Shown here: one piece after another, positions 8,386 through 17,336 of the stretch | Numbering within the stretch: the first letter of the stretch is position 1 | Layout: the number at the start of each line of letters is the position of its first letter | NCBI GenBank assembly: GCA_004297775.1 | Contig: SCUE01000025.1 | Coordinates: 1 to 64,000, forward strand | DNA: 64,000 bases | Source: Chloroflexota bacterium | Lineage (GTDB): Bacteria > Chloroflexota > UBA6077 > FW602-bin22 | Reading direction: 5' to 3' | Position numbers and translations under genes: made by a program | Notes under the pieces: generated by a model | Seen by the model: the letters and a program-made list of their open reading frames with translations, nothing else | Told to the model about the DNA's origin: nothing | Database searches by the model: none

Positions 8386-10476
8386 TTGCACACCCTCACA
8401 TCCACCCTTCAGACAGAGATCCGCAAGCCATCGCGCACCCTCGCACTCTCCGCGATCGTCACCGGCCAGCCGCCCGAAGCCCACGGATGGGAGTTCGCCG
8501 CCCTCCACACCGACGCCCTCGCCGACACAGCCCACGGCTCCACCATCGCCCCATCCGGCGCCCTCTACCAGGTCCGCCTCGACGGCTCCACCGTCAAGGC
8601 CCGCCGCATCGCCGATCCCTCCGCCGTCGCCGACTGGACCGGATCCACATGGATCACCATCGCCACGTCAGGAACCGCGACCCCCGGCGTCGCCATCGCC
8701 AGCGATCCCACCCTCGGCACCGATAGCGTCTACGTCTTCTGGGTCGATTCCACCGACGGCCGCACCATCCGCGCCTCCGTCTCCACCGATGGCGTCACCT
8801 GGACGAACGAAGTCGTCATCGTCGAGAACGCCGCCTACCAGGTCCGCCACGTCGCCGGTGTCCTCACCGCCGGCGAGATTCATTGCGTCTACGTGCTCGA
8901 TCAGCAGTCCGGCGCGCCCGATGAGTTCCTCGTGTCCATCGAGCGCGTCGCCGCCGTGTGGGGAACGCGCGTTCTACAGGCCACCGCCCGATACAACTGC
9001 AACGGCATCGGCGCCGCCAGGGGAGAAGGTCTCACCGATATCCACGTCGTCGTTGCCGACGGCGAGGGTACCAACGGCCTCGAACGGCGTCTCTCCGTCG
9101 CCACCTTCGATACCGTCGGCAACACCTGGACCGCCGCGTCATCCGCCATCATCAAGCACAGCAGCGGGTCCGGGTTCGACTTCCGCCGCCCGCGCCTGGC
9201 CATGCCGACCACCGCGTCACCGCGCCACGCCCTCACCTGGGTCGAGTCATACGCCGGCTCGGGCGCGACCCCGGCCTACGAGCGGCCCATGCTCTGTCTC
9301 TCACCCTCGCGTCTCTGGTTTCCCGAATGGGTCCCCTGGGACCAGGCCACACAGTACGGCTTCGACCTGCTCCGCGCCGCGGCCGCTGTCTGGTACCTCG
9401 TCGGCGCCAAGTACGTCCACCGCGCCCCGTCCGACGCCATCACCCTCGCCGCCAACCGCGTCGACGTTTCGGCCGACGTTGCCTCGATCCGCATTGACAC
9501 CGCCCGCGCGAACGGACCGACCACGGCCCACGTCAGGCTCGACGATCGCGGCACCTACACCACGGCGGCAGTGAGCGGCGCCACAAAGATCGTCCGCCCG
9601 GGCTCGCGCCTCTCCATCAAGCTCGGCTACCGCACATCCGCCGGCGCCGAGGGTATCTGGCAAGCGCCCCTCTGGATCGATCGCGTCGATCATGTGTTCG
9701 CCGACGATCGCTGGTGGCTCGATATCCGCGCGATCGACGCCTGGTCCATCCTCGATCGCTTGCACCCCGCCATCACCACGCAGTTCACCGCCGCCACCAC
9801 GATTCAAGCCCTGTTGGAGCGCATCCTCTGGCGCGTCGTCGCCGTCGCCCCGACGACCCCGACAAGCCTCAACATCTCTTTGTCGGGCGCCATCTGGAAC
9901 CCCTCGCGAAACTTCGCCGACATCGCCCGCGAGCTGCTCGACCTCGCCGGCACGCGCCTCCGCTTCCGCACCGACCAGGCCGCCACCGACGGCGCGGGTT
10001 GGGCCAGCGCGCTCGCCCAGGCCCTCGAAACGACCGCCCAGGCCTCCACCTACACCTACGGCACCGATCACCCCATCCTCGCCCTCACCGCCACCCTGGG
10101 CGGCCAAAGAATCAACCACGTGGCCGCCGCGGGCGCCACCGCCGGCCCCTACCTCACCGATAGCCACGATCACACCGCCATCCGCCGATGGTGGCGCCGG
10201 TTGACGAGCGCCCTCGTCGATCGACGCATCGGCTCCCTCGCCAATGTCCAGACCGCCGGCGACGCCGCCTTGCGCCAGGACCAGGCCGCCGACGAAGGCG
10301 ATAGTCTCGAGGTACCGCTCAACCCGGCGCAGGAGATCGGCGACACCATCGCCATCACGTCCGCCCGCGCCGGTCTCTCCGCCGCCCTCTACGTCATCGT
10401 CGGCCAGCGCATCAGCGTCGTCCGCATCGGCAACCGCCCACACGCCACCAGCCGCTACGACCTCGCCGCCCTCTGA
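8386..10476 (+). CDS. large phage-tail-like protein
   Basis: The 696-residue protein is the largest of the module. The first third has repeated beta-strand units such as TWITIATSGTATPGVAIA and VSTDGVTW, resembling beta-propeller (BNR/sialidase-like) blades used in tail fibres. The later part (from about 420) has DDRWWLDIRAIDAWSILDRL and ends with a beta-rich DTIAITSARAGLSAALYVIV segment, like tail hub or tip proteins. The start is TTG 8386 with GAGG upstream. Ligand binding or host recognition would fit but is inferred. Confidence 0.5.
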   Translation: MHTLTSTLQTEIRKPSRTLALSAIVTGQPPEAHGWEFAALHTDALADTAHGSTIAPSGALYQVRLDGSTVKARRIADPSAVADWTGSTWITIATSGTATPGVAIASDPTLGTDSVYVFWVDSTDGRTIRASVSTDGVTWTNEVVIVENAAYQVRHVAGVLTAGEIHCVYVLDQQSGAPDEFLVSIERVAAVWGTRVLQATARYNCNGIGAARGEGLTDIHVVVADGEGTNGLERRLSVATFDTVGNTWTAASSAIIKHSSGSGFDFRRPRLAMPTTASPRHALTWVESYAGSGATPAYERPMLCLSPSRLWFPEWVPWDQATQYGFDLLRAAAAVWYLVGAKYVHRAPSDAITLAANRVDVSADVASIRIDTARANGPTTAHVRLDDRGTYTTAAVSGATKIVRPGSRLSIKLGYRTSAGAEGIWQAPLWIDRVDHVFADDRWWLDIRAIDAWSILDRLHPAITTQFTAATTIQALLERILWRVVAVAPTTPTSLNISLSGAIWNPSRNFADIARELLDLAGTRLRFRTDQAATDGAGWASALAQALETTAQASTYTYGTDHPILALTATLGGQRINHVAAAGATAGPYLTDSHDHTAIRRWWRRLTSALVDRRIGSLANVQTAGDAALRQDQAADEGDSLEVPLNPAQEIGDTIAITSARAGLSAALYVIVGQRISVVRIGNRPHATSRYDLAAL

Positions 10477-10504
10477 TCGAAGACCAGCAATGAAAGGACC
10501 AGCC

Positions 10505-10633
10505 ATGAAAGTACACATCCTGTTCGAGCCTCGCGACCTCTGGATCGGCGTCTATTGGGACCGCCAGCGCGGGATCTACCTCTGCATCATCCCGTGCTTC
10601 CCGATCCACATCACCTTCACGCGCGCGAGCTGA
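10505..10633 (+). CDS. 42-residue hydrophobic/aromatic small protein
   Basis: ATG 10505 follows GAAAGGACC; an in-frame ATG at 10490 is an alternative. The product (MKVHILFEPRDLWIGVYWD start, two Cys, many Ile/Phe) is too short for a stable membrane protein but may form a beta hairpin or embed in a larger structure. It lies between the large tail gene and the last gene of the module. Confidence 0.45.
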   Translation: MKVHILFEPRDLWIGVYWDRQRGIYLCIIPCFPIHITFTRAS

Positions 10634-10723
10634 TCGCCCGCGATCCAATGCGACCGACTTTTCGTTTCGTGTCGGCGATAATCGAGAACCGTCGGCGCCC
10701 CACTGCACCGAAAGGACACCAGC

Positions 10724-10936
10724 ATGGCCGAAATCTCGCGCGGTACCCTCCGCGCCTACGACGCCGGAACCCACACCGCCACCGTCCAGCTCCACGAGAG
10801 CCGCTCCAGCTACGCCACGTCCATCCCCGTCAACCGCGCCATTCTCGCCGCGGATATGACCGCCGGCCGCGCCTGCCTCGTCGTCTTCCCCAACCCCGGA
10901 GACGCCAGCGACGCCCAGCTCATCTCCATCTACTGA
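10724..10936 (+). CDS. small beta-rich phage-like protein
   Basis: Seventy residues, start MAEISRGTLRAYDAGTHTATVQL, with alternating hydrophobic residues typical of a small beta barrel such as OB-fold baseplate proteins. A GAAAGGA site precedes ATG 10724. It is the last gene of the rightward module and ends 55 bases before the convergent sensor gene. Confidence 0.5.
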   Translation: MAEISRGTLRAYDAGTHTATVQLHESRSSYATSIPVNRAILAADMTAGRACLVVFPNPGDASDAQLISIY

Positions 10937-10990
10937 CGCCAGCACCGATCCGGCGACGTCGTCCGCGAACGGGCTCCGCCCACCGAGGAA

Positions 10991-12199
10991 TCAGCCGACA
11001 GTCTCGACCGGGGTGGCGTCGGAATCGGCGTCGCCGGTGGACGCCTGCAAGTCGAGCATCATCTGACCGCCGAACTCGACTTCCTCGAATCGGATGATGC
11101 GCTGAAGCAGATGGAGGGTCTCGCTGGCCCGGAGAGCGCCGACCTGGACACGTTCGGCCATCTCGCTAGCCGGGCCGTCGACGAGATTCGTCAGCAGCTC
11201 GCCGTAGCCGACGACCAACGAGAGACGATTGTTCAGTTCGTGCGACACGCGCCGGGCGGTCTTGACCGCGCCATCGAGGCGGGCGGCATCGGCGATGCCG
11301 CGACGGAGATCGGTGATGTCGCGCGCGATCACGACCGCGGCGATCTGACCACCCTCGATGACCGGCGCGGCGCTGACGTGCAGGTGGCGACGCGAGCCAT
11401 CGGCGGTGACGAGATCGAGATCGCCGATTGACGCGCTGCCGGCCAGGGCGCGGCCGATGATATCGGTATCCTCGCTGGCGGTTCGCGATGGACGGAAGAA
11501 CTCGCGAAACGCCGCGAACGACGCCGGGACGTACCCGAGGTGGCTGGCAAGCCATCCACGCGCCGCGCCGTTCGCGCGCAGCAACTCGCCGGACGCTCCG
11601 ATGAGTAGGATCACATCGGTCGCCGCCTCGAAGACCGCTTCGAGCTGCTCGGTGGCGGCCCGACTCTCCTCAATCAGGCGATTGGTGCTGATGACGATCG
11701 CGGCATGGCTGGCGAGTGCCTCGATGGCTGCCAGTTCATCCGGATGAAGGTTTCGCTCGGTCGTCCAGTCGGCGAACATCACGCCGACGAGCGAAAGATC
11801 GGCCCCTGGCCCGAGCAACGGCACCGCCAGCGACGACACGACGGTTGGGAAATCGGCCTTCATCGATGCCGGCACGCGTGAATCGCCCTGGAAGTCGCGC
11901 GCGAAGAGCGCGCGCCGGGTGGCGATCGCCTCGGTCATGAAGCGGCTGGATTGGAGCACCTTGCCGGCCTGGGCGTGCGGCGAGCCAGAACGCGATAGCT
12001 GATTGCCCTTGCGAATGATCAGCGTGTTCGTTCCGGGAACCGCAACGTGAAGCGACACGCCGTCGGCGCCGACCAATCCGCGCACTTGCTCGGACACGAC
12101 ATCAAGCACGCCGTCGAGCGCGCCACCGGTCGAGGCCGCGACCACGCGCGTCGCGTCGATCAGCGCGCGCAACAACCCCACCGAGTCAGGTGACCCCAT
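10991..12199 (-). CDS. GAF-PAS protein with a histidine-kinase-like DHp segment but no ATPase domain
   Basis: The 402-residue cytoplasmic protein has an N-terminal GAF domain (about 20-180), a PAS domain (about 195-310) and then RRVSHELNNRLSLVVGYGELL, a dimerisation/phosphoacceptor helix with the H-box His. After about 60 more residues it ends; the HATPase_c domain (N, G1, F, G2 boxes) is absent. It could be a truncated kinase or a phosphotransfer/scaffold protein. No response regulator is adjacent. The minus-strand upstream region is shared with the ThDP enzyme gene. Confidence 0.75.
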   Translation of the reverse strand: MGSPDSVGLLRALIDATRVVAASTGGALDGVLDVVSEQVRGLVGADGVSLHVAVPGTNTLIIRKGNQLSRSGSPHAQAGKVLQSSRFMTEAIATRRALFARDFQGDSRVPASMKADFPTVVSSLAVPLLGPGADLSLVGVMFADWTTERNLHPDELAAIEALASHAAIVISTNRLIEESRAATEQLEAVFEAATDVILLIGASGELLRANGAARGWLASHLGYVPASFAAFREFFRPSRTASEDTDIIGRALAGSASIGDLDLVTADGSRRHLHVSAAPVIEGGQIAAVVIARDITDLRRGIADAARLDGAVKTARRVSHELNNRLSLVVGYGELLTNLVDGPASEMAERVQVGALRASETLHLLQRIIRFEEVEFGGQMMLDLQASTGDADSDATPVETVG

Positions 12200-12277
12200 C
12201 CCCGGACCCTATGCGCTGGAAATCGGGTCCGTCAATCGATTGATGGGATCTGCAACGATACCGCAACAATTCCGCGA

Positions 12278-13912
12278 CTACCGGAAGATCGACGCCTCGA
12301 TCTCCTTTTCCGTAATGAATTCGAGGAGCGCCGGCTTTCCATCCTGGTTCGCCGCCAGTCCGCGATGGATCGCCGGAACGATCTGCCCGGGCTCCGTAAT
12401 GCGCTCGCCATGCCCGCCGAACGCGCGCGCCATCGCCGCGTAGTCGCCACTGATGTCGGTGGAGCGGTACTTGGCGGTCGCCGTCTGCATGATCGGCAAC
12501 TCGATCGCCATGCAGAAGTTGTTCATGAGAATGGAGAGGATCGGAATGCGCTCGCGCGCGGCGGTCTCGAAATCCATCCCGGTGAAACCGATCGCGGCGT
12601 CGCCCCAGACGTTGACGCAGGTCTTGTTCGGATGCGCCAGCTTCGCGCCCATGGCCAGTCCGAGGCCGTAGCCAAGCTGCGTCGTCTTGCCCCAGCCGAT
12701 GTACGAGAGCGGTGTCGTCGGCTGCCAGAAGGGCGAAATCTGGTCGCGCGGGCTGCCGGCATCGTGCGTGATGATCGTGTTTGGCACGTCGAGCGTGTGC
12801 ATCAGGTCCCAGATGACGCGGTACGGCGAGAGCGGCTCGGAATCCTTCGTGAGCTTCGACATCCACTTGGCCATCCACGCGCCATTGATGCGGGCGATCT
12901 CGCCGGCGACCGCGGCGGCGTTGCCGCGCGGCTTCTTGATGCGGTCGCGGATGGCCGCGATCAGCGCTTCGAGCGTCAGGCGCGCATCGCCGATGAGCGC
13001 GTGATCGGCCGGAATGTCCTTGTTGAGGTCGGCCGGATCGAGCGTCGCGTGGACGTAGGTCTTACCCTTCGGGAACTGAATGCCGAAGTTCGTTCGCGAT
13101 AAGCTGCAGCCGATTCCGAAGATGACGTCTGATTCCTGGAGGAACTGGTAGACGGCCGCTGGCATTGCGCGACCGCCCGAGCCAAGCGCGAGCGGGTGAT
13201 TCTCCGGGAAGGCGCTCTTGCCTTCGAGGCTGGTCGTGACCGGCGCTTCGAGTAGCTCGGCCAGCTCGCGTAGCGCGTCCCAACCCTTGGCATAGTGGAC
13301 GCCCTGGCCGGCGTAGATGACGAGCCGCTTCGCGCCAACCAGCACCGCTGCGACGCGATCGACCTCGAGGGGATCCGGGCCGAAGCGGTGGCGCTGTGAC
13401 GGGACGTAGTCGGTCGGCTCGGGGATGTCCTCGCCGTACACGTCGCTCGGGATTTCGATGACGGCCGGCCGCGGGCGGCCGTTTTTCACCTGCGTGAAGG
13501 CGCGGCGCATCGCATCCGGAACGACCGAGGCCAGATTGACCTGCTCGACCCACTTGGCCGTGTGCTGGAAGTTGAGGTAGGCGCTGAAGTTCGGCGGCAG
13601 ACTATTGATGTGGCGCGGGTAGCCCCCCGGCAGGACGACGATCGGGACCGACTCGCTGTACGCCTGAGCGACGCCGCCGAAAGCGTTCTCGGTGCCTGGA
13701 CCGCTCTGCATCGTGAAGACGCCGATCTTGTCGGCCGAGGTGACGCGACTGACCGCGTCGGCCATATGGAGGCCGGTACGCTCCTGCCGAACCATGATCG
13801 TGCGGATGTCGGCCTCGGCGGCCGCCTCGATGATCGGGTTGACCGGGTAGCCGATCAGGAACTCGACACCCTCTTTCTTGAGAATCTGTGCGATCGCGGC
13901 CGAAACCTTCAC
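12278..13912 (-). CDS. thiamine-diphosphate-dependent enzyme of the acetolactate synthase family
   Basis: 544 residues with the three ThDP-enzyme domains: PYR (YPVNPIIEAAAEADI then MVRQERTGLHMADA, where the Glu is the catalytic one), a central Rossmann-like domain (AKRLVIYAGQGVHYAKG) and PP (GDAAIGFTGMDFETAARERIPILSILMNN, a GDx...N diphosphate/Mg2+ motif). The family decarboxylates 2-oxo acids or joins two-carbon units; FAD-binding and the real substrate cannot be read. No ilvN-like small subunit is adjacent, so an anabolic acetolactate synthase is unlikely. Confidence 0.82.
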   Translation of the reverse strand: MKVSAAIAQILKKEGVEFLIGYPVNPIIEAAAEADIRTIMVRQERTGLHMADAVSRVTSADKIGVFTMQSGPGTENAFGGVAQAYSESVPIVVLPGGYPRHINSLPPNFSAYLNFQHTAKWVEQVNLASVVPDAMRRAFTQVKNGRPRPAVIEIPSDVYGEDIPEPTDYVPSQRHRFGPDPLEVDRVAAVLVGAKRLVIYAGQGVHYAKGWDALRELAELLEAPVTTSLEGKSAFPENHPLALGSGGRAMPAAVYQFLQESDVIFGIGCSLSRTNFGIQFPKGKTYVHATLDPADLNKDIPADHALIGDARLTLEALIAAIRDRIKKPRGNAAAVAGEIARINGAWMAKWMSKLTKDSEPLSPYRVIWDLMHTLDVPNTIITHDAGSPRDQISPFWQPTTPLSYIGWGKTTQLGYGLGLAMGAKLAHPNKTCVNVWGDAAIGFTGMDFETAARERIPILSILMNNFCMAIELPIMQTATAKYRSTDISGDYAAMARAFGGHGERITEPGQIVPAIHRGLAANQDGKPALLEFITEKEIEASIFR

Positions 13913-14076
13913 CTGACGCCCTCCCAGAATGTTCGCGAGAGCTTATCCCAGGTGAGGACTCGGCGGAGCCGGCGGCGGCGAAGAGTCGGACACCTGAGGC
14001 GAGGCATTGTGAGATCGCGTCACTCTGCGCGACGGCCACGGCTTCCGCGAAGTCGCATCCGTACAATCGCCGGGAA

Positions 14077-14658
14077 ATGGTTCAAGCCCGCGATATCGCC
14101 GCGCCGCCGGAAATCGAACGGTGGCGATGGACGGTCAATCACTTTCGGAAACTGGGTGAGAGCGGCGCGCTGCCGGCCGATGCGCGGGTCGAGCTCATCG
14201 GCGGCGAGATCGTGATGGCGACCGCGCCGGGACGACGCCACCTGACGCGGCTCGATACGCTCATCGATCAGTTTCGTCGGCCGGAGGCGCTTCACACCCT
14301 CGCCTGGCGTGACGGCTGGCTGCGACTGAGCGCCAACGACGAGGCGCGCGTCGATCTGATTGTGTTGCCGAAACCGGCTCGCGAGCCGGCGCCCGAGCCG
14401 CGGTCGCGCGACGTACTCCTGCTGGTGGAGGTCGCCGACGCCTCGCGCGCCTACGACCTGCAGTTCAAAGCCGATCTCTACGGGCGCGCCGGCGTCCCGG
14501 AGTACTGGGTCCTCGATCTCGTCGACCGGTGGGTGGTGTCGTTTCGCGAGCCGGGACCGAAGGGGTATCGGCTGCGGCAGGTGACACTGCCCGGCGCGTC
14601 ACTCGCGCCGCGCGCGCTACCTGAGCTTTCGATCGCGGTCGCGACGCTGGTGTCGTGA
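14077..14658 (+). CDS. Uma2 family (DUF820) restriction-endonuclease-like protein
   Basis: 193 residues with the PD-(D/E)xK-type core: ARVELIGGEIVMA, ARVDLIVL (Asp), LLLVEVAD (Glu) and a nearby Lys in DLQFKADLYGRAGVPEYWVLDL. The family is abundant in cyanobacteria and Chloroflexota; its biological role is unsettled. ATG 14077 is chosen as the frame upstream overlaps the divergent ThDP gene start. It stands alone before a VapBC-type pair. Confidence 0.8.
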   Translation: MVQARDIAAPPEIERWRWTVNHFRKLGESGALPADARVELIGGEIVMATAPGRRHLTRLDTLIDQFRRPEALHTLAWRDGWLRLSANDEARVDLIVLPKPAREPAPEPRSRDVLLLVEVADASRAYDLQFKADLYGRAGVPEYWVLDLVDRWVVSFREPGPKGYRLRQVTLPGASLAPRALPELSIAVATLVS

Positions 14659-14702
14659 GCGCGCCGTTTCCTGCACGCCAAGGCGCGACCCGGAGAGCCT
14701 CA

Positions 14703-14722
14703 GTGGACTAACATTAGTTCAC
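14703..14722. promoter_or_regulatory. imperfect palindrome, likely antitoxin operator
   Basis: The half-site GTGrACTAAy occurs in inverted orientation (GTGGACTAAC / ATTAGTTCAC) just upstream of the GGAGGTG ribosome binding site of the Phd-type antitoxin at 14739. Type II antitoxins commonly repress their own promoter through such palindromes. Binding is inferred. Confidence 0.5.
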
Positions 14723-14738
14723 CGGAGGTGAATCGGCC

Positions 14739-15005
14739 ATGTCGATCAATATCCACGAAGCGAAGACGCATCTGTCCCGCCTGGTTGAACGCGCCGCCGC
14801 CGGCGAAGAGATCATCATCGCAAAGGCTGGTCGCCCGATGGCGCGACTCATGCCTCTGAAATCGCTGGAGCCGCGTCGTCCGCTGGGCGGGATGGAAGGT
14901 CTGATCTGGATGTCCGACGATTTCGATGCGCCGATGGACCCGGAGTGGCTCGCGATGTTTTACGGCGAAGACAAGCCGATCGAAGACTTTGGGATCACAC
15001 GTTGA
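14739..15005 (+). CDS. Phd/YefM-type antitoxin
   Basis: 88 residues beginning MSINIHEAKTHLSRLVERAA with GEEIIIAKAGRPMARLMPL, the classic Phd/YefM N-terminal DNA-binding fold. The C-terminal tail (DDFDAPMDPEWLAMFYGED) is acidic and would wrap the toxin. It overlaps the PIN toxin start by four bases. A palindrome upstream is a likely self-repression site. Confidence 0.88.
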   Translation: MSINIHEAKTHLSRLVERAAAGEEIIIAKAGRPMARLMPLKSLEPRRPLGGMEGLIWMSDDFDAPMDPEWLAMFYGEDKPIEDFGITR

Positions 15006-15394
15006 GGCTGCTGCTCGACACGAACGCGCTCCTCTGGTGCCTCTATCAGCCGGATCGTCTCACCGCCGATGTTCGGGACGCGATCACCGACCCCAACAAT
15101 GACGTGTACGTCAGCATCGTGTCGGGATGGGAGATTGCCATCAAAGTCTCGAGCGGGCGGCTACACGCGCCACGGGACGTGGCCACGTGGCTGCCATCCG
15201 CGCTCTTCGTGCATCGCTTCACGAGCCGGAGCGTCGAACTTCGGCATGTCCTGGCCGTCGAACACCTACCGCGACACCACGGCGATCCGTTTGATCGCCT
15301 GCTGATTGCCGAGGCCATCGCCGATGGATTGACGATCGTCACCAGCGACCGCGTCTTCGCGGCGTACCCCGTTCCGATCGTGAGATGCTGGTAA
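15002..15394 (+). CDS. vapC: PIN-domain toxin (VapC type)
   Basis: 130 residues starting LRLLLDTNALLW from TTG 15002, overlapping the antitoxin stop. The four acidic PIN residues are visible: D6, the Glu of WEIAIK, the Asp of HGDPFDRLLIAEA and the Asp of TSDRVF. VapC proteins are Mg2+-dependent RNases that cut tRNA or rRNA. A 9-base-stem hairpin at 15451 may end the operon. Confidence 0.88.
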   Translation: MRLLLDTNALLWCLYQPDRLTADVRDAITDPNNDVYVSIVSGWEIAIKVSSGRLHAPRDVATWLPSALFVHRFTSRSVELRHVLAVEHLPRHHGDPFDRLLIAEAIADGLTIVTSDRVFAAYPVPIVRCW

Positions 15395-15450
15395 CCCATC
15401 GCCGGCGCCATAACCCATCGGTCCCTGTCATACTCTGCGCCGGCGACGTC

Positions 15451-15471
15451 CCTTCTCCCTCTGGGAGAAGG
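15451..15471 (+). terminator. hairpin after the VapBC-type pair
   Basis: A perfect 9-base inverted repeat, CCTTCTCCC / GGGAGAAGG with a TCT loop. There is no following T tract, so it may be a weak terminator, an mRNA-end stabiliser or a dispersed palindromic unit. Confidence 0.4.
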
Positions 15472-15512
15472 TTTGGATGAGGGCGTGGCCGGACCGTTCG
15501 GGAGGAAGGTGC

Positions 15513-16538
15513 ATGGCAGTCGAGATCGAAGCGACATCACGCGCACCGGCAACCGCTCGGCGCATGGCCGAGGCGGCGCGGGCATTCCTAGCCACGCTGA
15601 ACGAAGCGCAGCGGAAGGCGGCGACCTTCCCATTGTTCGGCGACGAACGCTACAAGTGGAACTACCGCCCGCTGGAGAACATGCCGCGCAACGGCCTCTG
15701 GCTCATCGCGATGACCGCCGAGCAGAGGCGCGCCGCGTTGGCGCTCCTCGAATCCGGTACGAGCGCGCGCGGCAACGATCGATCGATTCGGATCATGGGT
15801 CGCGAAACGACGTTGCGCGAACACGAACGCGCCGACGGAATGGTTTCCATGTTGATTCGCGATCCTGAGTTGTATTGGTGGAGCGTCTTCGGCGAGCCCG
15901 GTGACCACGAGCCGTGGGGCTGGCGCGTCAGCGGACACCACCTGGGGTTGCACTTCACGATCGTTGGCGGCGACCTCGTCTCGGCAACGCCGTTCTTCCT
16001 GGGCGCCAACCCAGCCGAGAGCCGGCTGCCGCCGAACATCGGCGACCGCATCCTGCCGGACGAAGAGGACATGGCCCGCGCCCTGGTTGGCTCGCTCGAC
16101 ACGCCGCGGAAGGCGCAGGCGGTCATCAGTCCGATCGCGCCGCGCGACATTCTGACCGACGTCAACCGCCGCGTCTGGCCGGGCGTCATCCCGCGCGGGC
16201 TACGAATGGGCGAGATGGCCGAGCCCCAGCGGCGCGGCCTCTCGGATCTCATTCGCGTCTACATGGGCCGCGCCAGCGACGAGATCGCCAACGTGGCCTG
16301 GGCGAAGGCCGAGCGCGCCGGACTCGATGGCGTGACCTTCGCCTGGTCTGGACCCGAGGCGCGGGGCGCCGGCCACTACTACGCGATCAGCGGGCCGACA
16401 TTCATGATCGAGTACGACAACGTACAGAACAACGGCAACCATATTCACTCCGTCTGGCGCGAATGGGACGGCGACTGGGGCGAAGACGTCCTGGCCGCGC
16501 ACTACCGCGAGGCGAACGGCCACCACCACGGCCACTGA
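15513..16538 (+). CDS. DUF3500 family protein
   Basis: The 341-residue protein has DUF3500 features: FLATLNEAQRKAATFPL, RWKWNYRP-like ERYKWNYRPLEN, RVSGHHLGLHFTIV, FFLGANPAE and near the end the YYAISGPTFMIEYDNVQNN segment. It ends in a His-rich tail (HHHGH). Function of the family is unknown. ATG 15513 follows GGAGGAAGG. It is seven bases upstream of a DUF1080 protein, suggesting a shared operon related to carbohydrate breakdown. Confidence 0.85.
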   Translation: MAVEIEATSRAPATARRMAEAARAFLATLNEAQRKAATFPLFGDERYKWNYRPLENMPRNGLWLIAMTAEQRRAALALLESGTSARGNDRSIRIMGRETTLREHERADGMVSMLIRDPELYWWSVFGEPGDHEPWGWRVSGHHLGLHFTIVGGDLVSATPFFLGANPAESRLPPNIGDRILPDEEDMARALVGSLDTPRKAQAVISPIAPRDILTDVNRRVWPGVIPRGLRMGEMAEPQRRGLSDLIRVYMGRASDEIANVAWAKAERAGLDGVTFAWSGPEARGAGHYYAISGPTFMIEYDNVQNNGNHIHSVWREWDGDWGEDVLAAHYREANGHHHGH

Positions 16539-16545
16539 GGTAACG

Positions 16546-17238
16546 ATGACCGAGCCGGCCAATCTGTTCGACGGCACGACGCTGGCCGGCTGGGCGTTCA
16601 AGACGCGCCGCGACGGCGCCTGGATTCCGGCCAGCGAGCATAACTGGACGGTCGTGGCCGACGCCCGTCCCGGTGGCGAGGAGAACCGCGAGTTGATCCC
16701 CCAGGCCGGGATCGGCGCCTTCGCGAACGGCGCGCGCGGGCGGACGGCCGACATCCACACGACGATCGAACACGGCAGTTGCGAGCTTCACGTCGAGTTT
16801 CTGATTCCGGCCAAATCGAATTCGGGCGTCTATCTCATGGGACAGTACGAGATTCAGGTCGTCGACTCGTACGGCCTCGCCGACTGCGATCTCAAGTCGG
16901 GCTCCTGCGGCGGCATCTACGCGCGCTGGGTCGAGGAAACGAAGCTGCCGTACGACGGCCACCCGCCGCTTCTGAACGCCTCACAACCAAGCGGCGAATG
17001 GCAGAGCTTCGACGTGACATTTCATGGGCCGCGTTTCGATGGGTACGGCCGCAAGATCGCCAACGCGCGGTTCGAGCGGGTGCTGTTCAATGGAACTCTC
17101 ATCCATCGCGACGTCGAGTGCACGGGCCCGACGCGCGGATCGTGGAAGCCGATCGACGTGGCGCGCGGACCGCTGCGGCTACAGGGCGATCACGGTCCGG
17201 TCGCCTATCGTAACGTGCGAATGCGCCAGTTGGACTGA
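16546..17238 (+). CDS. DUF1080 (3-keto-disaccharide hydrolase) domain protein
   Basis: 230 residues forming one concanavalin-like DUF1080 domain: NLFDGTTLAGW at the start, then FLIPAKSNSGVYLMGQYEIQ, and near the end GPLRLQGDHGPVAYRNVRMR. Members hydrolyse 3-keto-glycosides or bind glycans. No signal peptide is seen, which is unusual for the family. It follows the DUF3500 gene by seven bases. Confidence 0.85.
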   Translation: MTEPANLFDGTTLAGWAFKTRRDGAWIPASEHNWTVVADARPGGEENRELIPQAGIGAFANGARGRTADIHTTIEHGSCELHVEFLIPAKSNSGVYLMGQYEIQVVDSYGLADCDLKSGSCGGIYARWVEETKLPYDGHPPLLNASQPSGEWQSFDVTFHGPRFDGYGRKIANARFERVLFNGTLIHRDVECTGPTRGSWKPIDVARGPLRLQGDHGPVAYRNVRMRQLD

Positions 17239-17336
17239 CGGCCTACGGTAGTCTGGCGCTACGCGCCGCCTCGGCCAGCCAACAACGAGGATCGCCGCCG
17301 GGGAAGACGAATCCGAATTTCAACGGCAGCGACCCC

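Noticed and set aside
9301..10518. 405-codon minus-strand frame rich in Gly and Asp
   Set aside because: It mirrors the C-rich codons of the tail-like gene on the plus strand and has no protein-like features.
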